This document shows, piece by piece, positions 1 to 4,469 of a DNA stretch of 5,232 bases (the stretch's first letter is position 1; each line of letters starts with the position of its first letter). A program made the translations under genes and the position numbers. The stretch is from assembly GCA_947523045.1 (NCBI GenBank), contig CANNUR010000218.1, positions 1 to 5,232 of the forward strand. The letters run 5' to 3'. The notes under the pieces are model-generated. The model was not told where the DNA came from, made no database searches, and worked only from the letters and a program-made list of their open reading frames with translations. This DNA is from an uncultured Prosthecobacter sp. Its GTDB lineage: Bacteria; Verrucomicrobiota; Verrucomicrobiia; Verrucomicrobiales; Verrucomicrobiaceae.

Positions 1-458
1 CGACGGGCGTGCTCCTCGGCCTGACGTCGTTCGCTGATGTCGGTGTGCGCGACCACGGCGCCGCGGTGATCGCCGTCCAGCAAGGGTGTGATGGTGAGGT
101 GGAACCAGCGCTTCGTGGCGCCGGCGTGGCAGGGGTATTCCCAGTGAAACTCAGGACTATCACCATTCAGAACGCGCTCCAGTCCTGCCAGCACTTCGGC
201 GGCCTCAGGTGCTCCAAGGTGGACGGCTCGCCGGCAGACCTCCAGGTAGTTTTGGCCGACGCCGTGGTCGGTGCCGGGTAGCCGGTTTTCCTTACTGAAA
301 CGCTTCCAGGCTTCGTTGATGATGCGGATGGTGCCATCGCTGTCGAGCAGGGCGATGTGGGCGGGCAGCGCGTCAAGAAGGGATGTCGGCACCACGGTCT
401 GCCCGACAGCCTGTCCGGGGGAGTTGCTCTTCTCCGGGGTGGGCGACGGCTTTTTCAT
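1..458 (-). CDS. PAS-domain sensor protein, N-terminal part (C-terminus beyond window)
   Basis: This reading frame is open from an ATG at 458 to the window edge, giving 152 residues and no stop. Residues 1-25 are a polar Pro/Ser/Lys-rich leader without a membrane segment. Residues about 27-145 look like a PAS sensory domain: LLDALPAHIALLDSDGTI, then INEAWKRF, a YLEVC helix, the core WEYPCH, a strand RWFHLTITPL, and the usual PAS exit VVAHTDISERRQAEE. PAS domains of this kind usually precede a histidine kinase, diguanylate cyclase or further PAS modules, but the output domain is not visible. It is probably cytoplasmic. It starts 30 bases after the cobA-hemD stop and is probably in that operon. 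No Shine-Dalgarno precedes the ATG; an in-frame TTG at 482-480 lies 4 bases after a GAGG overlapping the cobA-hemD stop and is an alternative start. The PAS call is firm; ligand and output are unknown. Confidence 0.88.
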   Translation of the reverse strand, partial: MKKPSPTPEKSNSPGQAVGQTVVPTSLLDALPAHIALLDSDGTIRIINEAWKRFSKENRLPGTDHGVGQNYLEVCRRAVHLGAPEAAEVLAGLERVLNGDSPEFHWEYPCHAGATKRWFHLTITPLLDGDHRGAVVAHTDISERRQAEEHAR

Positions 459-488
459 GGGGGTGCGCTTAGAACGGCGCAAGCGGCC

Positions 489-2021
489 TCAGTGCTTGCG
501 CCAAAAGGCGGAAACCGCCTCGACGAGGCCGGGAATGCTGTGCGTCTTCGCTTCCACATTCACCTTCAGGCCGTGGCGGCGGACGGCGGCGCTGGTGACC
601 GGGCCGATGCTGGCGATCTTGATGCCCTTGGGCAGGTCGACCTTGAGGTCCATGAAGCCGTCGACCGTGCTGGCGCTGGTGAAGGTGATCATGTCCGCGC
701 CCTCCTCGGTGAGGCGTGCGAGGGCCTCCAGATTGTCCTCCTTCTCTGGCACGGTGCGGTAGGCGATGGCCTCGTCGACGATGGCGCCGAGTGCGGTCAG
801 GCCGCTGGCGATGACCTCGCGGGTTTCCTCCGCCTTGACCCAGAGCACGCTGACGTGCTCCATGTTCTGGTGGTCCTTGAAAGCCTTGACCAGGCCTTCG
901 GCGACGAAGTCCTTCTCCGGCATGAGGTCGACGGCCAGGTGGCGGGCGCGCACCTTTTCCGCGGTGCCGGGACCGATGCAGGCGATGCGGGCGCCGCCGA
1001 TGCTGCGGGCATCCTGATAGAGCTTGTCGAACATGCTGAAGAAGGCGTCGACGCCGTTCGGGCTGGTGAAGACGATCCAGTCGTAGGTGTGGCAGTCCTG
1101 GACAAGTTCGCCAAAGGCCATGCGGTTGTGCGGCTCGACGATGCGGATGGTTGGCAACTCGATGACATCGGCGCCGAGGTCACGCAGCTTGCGGCTGACC
1201 GCGCCGGCCTGCTGGCGGGTGCGGGTGACGACGATGCGTTTGCCGAACAGCGGCCGGTTTTCGAACCAGTTGATGGCGGCGCGCTCCTGGACGACATCGC
1301 CGACGACGGCGACCGCGGGTGCCTTGAAGCCGGTTTCCTTGACGCGCTGGGCCATGGTGCCGAGGGTGGCGACGAGGGTTTGCTGGCGGCCGTGGGTGGC
1401 CCAGCGCACCAGGGCCATGGGGGTTTCGGGATTGGCGCCGTGCTTGAGCAGTTCGCCGGTGATTTCACCCATGCGCTCGACGCCCATGAGGAAGACCTTG
1501 GTGCCATCGGCTTGTGCCAGTTTGACGTAATCGAGGCTGGTGTCCGCCTTGGTCGGGTCCTCGTGGCCGGTGAAGATGGTCAACTGGCTGGCGTGATCGC
1601 GGTGGGTGACCGGAATGCCGGCGTAGGCGGGGCCGGCGATGGCACTGGTGATGCCTGGGACGATTTCGAAGCGCACACCGGCTTCGGCCAGTTCAGCCGC
1701 TTCTTCGGCGCCGCGACCGAACAGCACGGGGTCGCCGCCCTTCAGGCGCGTGACCGTCTTGCCTTCGCGGGTCAGCTTGACGATGAGTTCGTTGATCTGG
1801 TCCTGGGTGAGGGTGTGGGCGCCGGCCTTTTTGCCGACGTAGATGCGCTGGGCGCCTGCCCGGCCGTGGCGCAGCAGTTCCGGGTTGCAGAGGTAGTCGT
1901 AGACCAGCACGTCCGCGGTCTCGATGCATTCCTTGCCCTTGAGGGTGAGCAGGCCGGGATCGCCGGGGCCGGCGCCGACGAGGTAGCAGATGCCAGGGGC
2001 GGGGGAGGGGGCTTTCGACAT
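489..2021 (-). CDS. cobA: CobA-HemD fusion: uroporphyrinogen-III C-methyltransferase / uroporphyrinogen-III synthase
   Basis: A 510-residue bifunctional cytoplasmic tetrapyrrole enzyme. Residues about 11-255 are the SAM-dependent uroporphyrinogen-III methyltransferase (SUMT), shown by YLVGAGPGDPGLLTL (13-27), RLKGGDPVLFGRGAEE (92-107), PGITSAIAGPAYAGIPVTHR (122-141), MG at 179-180 and RWATHGRQQT (206-215). Residues about 258-508 are the HemD domain, from LFGKRIVVTRTRQQAG, with IVFTSPNGVDAFF, the hinge IACIGPGTAE, ITFTSASTVDGF and IASIGPVTSAAVRRHG. HemD cyclises hydroxymethylbilane to uroporphyrinogen III, and SUMT methylates it at C-2 and C-7 to precorrin-2, the precursor of siroheme and cobalamin. 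Both domains look full length. The ATG at 2021 puts the first SUMT strand about ten residues in, as usual; only a weak GGGA lies upstream. No other haem or corrin gene is in the window, so the branch served cannot be told. A possible promoter and structured leader lie upstream. Confidence 0.96.
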   Translation of the reverse strand: MSKAPSPAPGICYLVGAGPGDPGLLTLKGKECIETADVLVYDYLCNPELLRHGRAGAQRIYVGKKAGAHTLTQDQINELIVKLTREGKTVTRLKGGDPVLFGRGAEEAAELAEAGVRFEIVPGITSAIAGPAYAGIPVTHRDHASQLTIFTGHEDPTKADTSLDYVKLAQADGTKVFLMGVERMGEITGELLKHGANPETPMALVRWATHGRQQTLVATLGTMAQRVKETGFKAPAVAVVGDVVQERAAINWFENRPLFGKRIVVTRTRQQAGAVSRKLRDLGADVIELPTIRIVEPHNRMAFGELVQDCHTYDWIVFTSPNGVDAFFSMFDKLYQDARSIGGARIACIGPGTAEKVRARHLAVDLMPEKDFVAEGLVKAFKDHQNMEHVSVLWVKAEETREVIASGLTALGAIVDEAIAYRTVPEKEDNLEALARLTEEGADMITFTSASTVDGFMDLKVDLPKGIKIASIGPVTSAAVRRHGLKVNVEAKTHSIPGLVEAVSAFWRKH

Positions 2022-2091
2022 GGAAGAAATCCCAATGTGGCGAATTCGCGGCCGCTGGCAACCGCGGTGTGCCGGCCTTGGAAGCTGGAGT

Positions 2092-2181
2092 GTCAGGGAA
2101 CCGCGGCATGAACAGGCATGCTGCCGTTGCTTCCGTCAGGACCTGGCGGGGTTCACAAGCTGGGCATCCGCGGCCCCTGAC
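2092..2181 (-). promoter_or_regulatory. Nested inverted repeats: possible structured RNA leader of cobA-hemD
   Basis: In the minus-strand transcript, GTCAGGG plus CCGCGG (2181-2168) can pair with CCGCGG plus CCCTGAC (2106-2092). That gives 13 pairs interrupted by a G-versus-TT bulge. Inside, GTGAAC (2156-2151) can pair with GTTCAT (2113-2108), with one G-U pair. Within that are two small hairpins, 2149-2133 (seven-pair stem with one C-A mismatch) and 2125-2115 (GGCA/TGCC, loop GCA). The whole resembles a branched junction. The 5' arm coincides with the predicted transcription start. I do not recognise a known riboswitch class. The fold was drawn by eye and not tested by energy or covariation. 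Confidence 0.35.
2133..2149. repeat. 17-base near-perfect palindrome in the intergenic region
   Basis: The sequence CCGTCAGGACCTGGCGG is symmetric about the A at 2141, with one mismatched position pair (T/G). As DNA it resembles a binding site for a dimeric regulator; as RNA it forms one of the hairpins of the possible cobA-hemD leader. It lies downstream of the predicted minus-strand promoter, where a bound protein could block elongation. No regulator is identifiable. Confidence 0.4.
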
Positions 2182-2187
2182 GCGGCA

Positions 2188-2216
2188 TTCATAAAGCGTC
2201 GGAAGGGGTTCGACAA
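2188..2216 (-). promoter_or_regulatory. Possible sigma-70-type promoter for cobA-hemD
   Basis: Reading the minus strand, TTGTCG at 2216-2211 is followed by a 17-base spacer and TATGAA at 2193-2188. Each box matches four of six bases of the TTGACA/TATAAT consensus at ideal spacing. Transcription would begin near 2181 and leave a leader of about 160 bases before the cobA-hemD start at 2021. This is inferred from motifs only. Confidence 0.4.
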
Positions 2217-2267
2217 GGGCAAACGGACTCCGAATGACATGAAAATCCAAACTTCTGAAAAATGCTG

Positions 2268-2296
2268 TTGTCGAAAAAGCCGGGATTCGGTAGAAA
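2268..2296 (+). promoter_or_regulatory. Possible sigma-70-type promoter for the coiled-coil operon
   Basis: TTGTCG at 2268-2273 is followed by a 17-base spacer and TAGAAA at 2291-2296, each matching four of six consensus bases. An A-rich stretch at 2241-2263 lies directly upstream, where an UP element would sit. Transcription would start near 2303, leaving a leader of about 28 bases before the ATG at 2331. It uses the same -35 hexamer and spacing as the divergent minus-strand candidate. Motif-based inference. Confidence 0.45.
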
Positions 2297-2330
2297 GCGC
2301 TCGTTAATTCACATATCCTGTACTCTCATC

Positions 2331-3386
2331 ATGGCCTGGAAGCTCCTCTCTGTCCTCTCGGCGGTCTGCCTCGGCGCAGCCTGCTATTTTGCCAACGCGA
2401 ACAAGCAGCGCGCCGGGCATGAAAAGACCCGTCTGGAGGCCGCGAAGGCGAATTTGAAGGCAGCCCAGGATCGCAAGGGCGAAGGGGAAGTCGCCATCAA
2501 GGCCAAGGAAGAGCAGGTCGCCGCCCTGCAGAAGGATCGTGACTCTGCCAAGGAGGAAGTCGTCAAGCTTGCCACGGATGCCCAGGAAAAGGAGGCCACC
2601 CTGGTGGTGGTCAAGGGCAACCTGGAGCAGGTCAGCCGTCAGGTCTCCGAGGTGCAGAAGCAGATCGACGACGCCGGTGACATTGAAAGCCTGGTCGCCC
2701 AGATTGAGAAGCTCAAGAAGGATCAGACCGACGCCGAAGGGGCGGTCGCCAATCAGAACCAGCGTCTCGCCTCGGTGAAGGAGAGCTTTGGCAACCTGAG
2801 CGGTCAGATCACGAAACTGCGCGACGCCGAGGCTCAGGGCCGTCGTGGCATTGTCGCCGCCGACTTCTCCGCCCGCGTTGCCGAATACTTTCCCCAGTGG
2901 GGCTTCGCCATCCTGAACAAGGGCAATTCGCAGGGCGTTTTCGCCAATGCCGACCTCGAAATCAAGCGTGGTCGCGACGTGGTTGCCAAGCTCAAGGTGC
3001 GCAGCGTTGAACAGCACAATTCGATCGCCGACATCATTCCTGGGTCGATCCCGGAGGGGGGCTTCATTCTCACGGGCGACACCGTTGTTGCCGCGCAGAA
3101 GCAAACGGCGGCCGAAGAGAAGAAGACCAGCGCTCCCGCCGCTCCCGCGGACGCCGCCCCGGCCGCGGCTCCTGCTGCTCCGGCGATGAACTCGGATCCC
3201 TTCGGTGCTCCGGCGGCTCCCGCCGCTCCGGCGATGAACTCCGATCCGTTCGGCGCCCCGGCAGCCCCGGCCGCCCCGGCGATGAATTCGGATCCCTTCG
3301 GTGCACCTGCTGCCCCGGCTGCGCCTGCTGCCAATTCGGATCCGTTCGGCGCTCCGCCGCCCGCCGCTCCGCCGGCTGCCAACTGA
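2331..3386 (+). CDS. Membrane-anchored coiled-coil protein with C-terminal NSDPFG repeats
   Basis: A 351-residue protein of unknown function. Residues 4-22 are a hydrophobic N-terminal segment, probably an uncleaved signal anchor; an ANA site at 21-23 leaves cleavage possible. Residues about 28-170 are rich in Lys, Glu, Ala and Gln with heptad-like spacing, a long coiled coil. Residues about 174-255 form a compact beta-type domain: QWGFAILNKGNSQGV, then RGRDVVAKLKVRSVEQ, IADIIPGSIPEG and GDTVV. An Ala/Pro-rich tail follows, with four 16-residue repeats containing NSDPFG (286-349), ending Ala-Asn. The bulk probably lies in the periplasm. The start at 2331 puts the anchor at the very N-terminus; an in-frame ATG at 2262 would put 23 unlikely residues ahead of it and overlap the candidate promoter. 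No Shine-Dalgarno is visible. First gene of the plus-strand operon; its beta-type domain resembles that of the next gene. A scaffold or envelope role is inference. Confidence 0.85.
   Translation: MAWKLLSVLSAVCLGAACYFANANKQRAGHEKTRLEAAKANLKAAQDRKGEGEVAIKAKEEQVAALQKDRDSAKEEVVKLATDAQEKEATLVVVKGNLEQVSRQVSEVQKQIDDAGDIESLVAQIEKLKKDQTDAEGAVANQNQRLASVKESFGNLSGQITKLRDAEAQGRRGIVAADFSARVAEYFPQWGFAILNKGNSQGVFANADLEIKRGRDVVAKLKVRSVEQHNSIADIIPGSIPEGGFILTGDTVVAAQKQTAAEEKKTSAPAAPADAAPAAAPAAPAMNSDPFGAPAAPAAPAMNSDPFGAPAAPAAPAMNSDPFGAPAAPAAPAANSDPFGAPPPAAPPAAN
3186..3377 (+). repeat. Four tandem 48-base coding repeats (16-residue NSDPFG units)
   Basis: Units begin at 3186, 3234, 3282 and 3330 and are exactly 48 bases each, with no indels. 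Each encodes M/A-N-S-D-P-F-G-A-P followed by an Ala/Pro spacer. A fifth unit starts at 3378 (Ala-Asn) but is ended at once by the TGA at 3384. Units 1 and 3 use CCC TTC GGT for Pro-Phe-Gly, while 2 and 4 use CCG TTC GGC, which hints at duplication of a 96-base pair of units. Confidence 0.93.
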
Positions 3387-3426
3387 TCGATTGCCTCCTT
3401 CCGCAACCCCTCTTCGCTTCACGTTC

Positions 3427-4212
3427 ATGACCAAAGTCTTCTTCATCCTCGCTGCCATCGTCACCGCGGTTGCCGCCGTCTTCGCCTGGCAACTGAAAAA
3501 CGAATTTACGGACACCCGCAACCAAGTCATTGCCCTCAACAAAAATGTGGAGGCAGAACTGGCGGCCGTCACCGTGGTTGTCGGTCAATTGACCAAGATC
3601 AACGGCGACATCGCCGCCGTGCAGCAGGAGCTGGATGTCGAGAATGAAAAGATCAAGGCGCAGAAGCTGAAGATCGCCCAGACCGACAACGATGCCAAGC
3701 GTGCCCAGGATGAGCTCGACGCCAAGAACAAGCAGTTGGCCGAACTCACGGAGAAGCTCAGCAAGCTGCCCAAGGGCGTCAAGCCGGAGACGCTCGTGGA
3801 GGACATCAACAACATGAAGAAGGCGATTGCCGAGTTCCAGGCCGAGGCCGAGATGAAGAAGAAGGAGATCGCCACCGAAGAGACCAAGGTCGATGACCTG
3901 CGCCGCGCCCTCGACGAGATCAACCGCAAGATTGAGGACCGCAAGCGTTCCTTCGATCGCAACAGCCTGAACGCCCAGGTGGTCGCCGTGAACAGCGACT
4001 GGGGTTTTGTGGTCGTCAATGCCGGGCAGAGCCTGGGCATCACGGAGGCGACCAAGCTTTTGGTGACCCGCGGCACCCAGACGATCGGCAAGCTCAGCAT
4101 CGTCTCGGTGCAGGGCGAGCGCACCGTCGCGAACATTCTGGCCGACACCCTTGCCCAGGGCGTGGCGATCGCCCCTGGTGACCGCGTGATCCTGGAAAAC
4201 CTCTACCAGTGA
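3427..4212 (+). CDS. Membrane-anchored coiled-coil protein, paralogue-like partner of the preceding gene
   Basis: A 261-residue protein of unknown function. Residues 4-21 (VFFILAAIVTAVAAVFAW) are a hydrophobic signal anchor. Residues about 25-175 are highly charged with long Lys/Glu/Asp/Gln runs, a probable coiled coil with a short break around KLPKGVKPE. Residues about 181-261 form a C-terminal domain resembling that of the preceding protein: WGFVVVNAGQSLGI, TRGTQTIGKLSIVSVQ, ANILADTLAQG and GDRVILENLYQ. The shared pattern WGF, NxGxSxG, RG, KLxxxSV, GDxV in the same order suggests an old duplication. It lacks the NSDPFG tail. The ATG at 3427 places the anchor at the N-terminus, and an upstream in-frame ATG at 3301 lies inside the previous gene. 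The gene starts 40 bases after its neighbour, with a pyrimidine-rich gap and no Shine-Dalgarno. The two proteins may form mixed coiled coils at the membrane; that is inference. Confidence 0.85.
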   Translation: MTKVFFILAAIVTAVAAVFAWQLKNEFTDTRNQVIALNKNVEAELAAVTVVVGQLTKINGDIAAVQQELDVENEKIKAQKLKIAQTDNDAKRAQDELDAKNKQLAELTEKLSKLPKGVKPETLVEDINNMKKAIAEFQAEAEMKKKEIATEETKVDDLRRALDEINRKIEDRKRSFDRNSLNAQVVAVNSDWGFVVVNAGQSLGITEATKLLVTRGTQTIGKLSIVSVQGERTVANILADTLAQGVAIAPGDRVILENLYQ

Positions 4213-4214
4213 GG
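4211..4214 (+). promoter_or_regulatory. Shine-Dalgarno GAGG overlapping the upstream stop codon
   Basis: GAGG lies 6 bases before the ATG at 4221 and shares its first two bases with the TGA ending the preceding gene. It selects 4221 over the GTG at 4209 and the ATG at 4230, and suggests that ribosomes finishing the coiled-coil gene re-start on the lipoprotein. It is the only clear Shine-Dalgarno in the plus-strand operon. Confidence 0.6.
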
Positions 4215-4220
4215 CCGCTG

Positions 4221-4421
4221 ATGTCCGCTATGAATTGCCGCCGCCTTCTGTCGCTGCTGTTGCTGGCCTGCTGCTTCGGTCTCACCGCCTGCAGCACCGA
4301 CGAGCCCAAGCGTCGTGAGCGCGTGCCGCCGACCGTTTCCGACAGCACGCTGCCGTGGAACCGTCCGCCCAAGTGGGAGGGCAGCTCACGCTACGGCTCC
4401 ATGATGCCGCAAAGCCGCTGA
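4221..4421 (+). CDS. Small lipoprotein of unknown function
   Basis: A 66-residue protein with a type II signal peptide: basic start (CRR), hydrophobic core LLSLLLLACCFG, and lipobox L21-T22-A23-C24. Lipidation at Cys24 would leave a mature chain of 43 residues. Ser at +2 gives no inner-membrane retention signal by the E. coli rule, so outer-membrane location is likely. The mature part is hydrophilic and probably extended, with the motif DSTLPWNRPPKWEG near the C-terminus, reminiscent of short uncharacterised Verrucomicrobial lipoproteins as I remember them. The gene begins 8 bases after the preceding stop, implying translational coupling with the anchored coiled-coil protein. Function is unknown; an envelope role alongside its neighbours is inferred from location and linkage only. 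Confidence 0.85.
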   Translation: MSAMNCRRLLSLLLLACCFGLTACSTDEPKRRERVPPTVSDSTLPWNRPPKWEGSSRYGSMMPQSR

Positions 4422-4435
4422 GCCACCGGTCTTGC

Positions 4436-4461
4436 CAGCACGCGGTTTTTGCCGCATGCTG
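4436..4461 (+). promoter_or_regulatory. Strong hairpin just upstream of the ClpX-like start codon
   Basis: CAGCA (4436-4440) pairs with TGCTG (4457-4461), and GCGG (4442-4445) pairs with CCGC (4452-4455), separated by a single C-A mismatch and closed by loop TTTTTG. It ends 8 bases before the ATG at 4470, in the space where a Shine-Dalgarno should be. No run of T follows on either strand, so it is not a standard intrinsic terminator. It could limit translation initiation, protect the processed mRNA end, or be a DNA operator. Confidence 0.5.
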
Positions 4462-4469
4462 TCCGTGTC

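Larger units (their letters stand above)
2022..2330. other. Divergent intergenic region between cobA-hemD and the coiled-coil gene
   Basis: This 309-base stretch has no convincing gene on either strand. It separates the minus-strand cobA-hemD block from the plus-strand coiled-coil block, so it should hold promoters for both. The middle (about 2235-2310) is clearly more AT-rich than the flanks. I can support two promoter-like sequences and a set of nested inverted repeats, each listed separately. Reading frames that cross the region overlap real genes in the wrong frame or lack a ribosome binding site. Confidence 0.85.

Noticed and set aside
2042..2055. EcoRI-NotI adaptor-like sequence GAATTCGCGGCCGC in the intergenic region
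   Set aside because: It matches a common cloning linker, but the flanks show no vector sequence and the region reads as normal GC-rich genome; chance is the simpler explanation. Raw reads across the site would settle it.
357..2111. Long open frame of 584 codons on the plus strand opposite cobA-hemD
   Set aside because: It lies antisense to a gene with unmistakable SUMT and HemD motifs. Its product is Gly/Ala/Asp/Val-rich low-complexity sequence, typical of a shadow frame in GC-rich DNA.
2136..2192. Short frame in the cobA-hemD leader (18 codons from an ATG at 2192, minus strand)
   Set aside because: No Shine-Dalgarno, and its start codon overlaps the proposed -10 box, so it would not be in the transcript. 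Other leader frames are even shorter.
1693..2250. Minus-strand frame of 185 codons crossing the intergenic region into cobA-hemD
   Set aside because: It overlaps cobA-hemD by over 300 bases in another frame, its C-terminal half is Arg/Pro-rich shadow sequence, and it would start upstream of the candidate promoter.
2262..2330. Upstream in-frame ATG adding 23 residues to the first coiled-coil protein
   Set aside because: It would put a basic, polar stretch ahead of a normal N-terminal signal anchor and overlap the best promoter candidate; 2331 fits better.
2368..2386. Lipobox at Cys18 of the first coiled-coil protein
   Set aside because: The residues before the cysteine are Gly-Ala-Ala, with Leu at -4 and not -3, so the match is poor; a signal anchor is more likely.
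3387..3426. Possible terminator between the two coiled-coil genes
   Set aside because: The gap is pyrimidine-rich but has no stem-loop followed by a T run, so read-through is expected.
2304..3572. Open frame of 422 codons on the minus strand opposite the coiled-coil genes
   Set aside because: Arg/Gly/Ser-rich shadow of the Ala/Pro/Lys-rich coding strand, spanning two real genes and their gap, with no recognisable domain.
4436..4461. Intrinsic terminator after the lipoprotein gene
   Set aside because: The hairpin is real, but the T run is in its loop and not after the stem on either strand, so it lacks the usual terminator layout.
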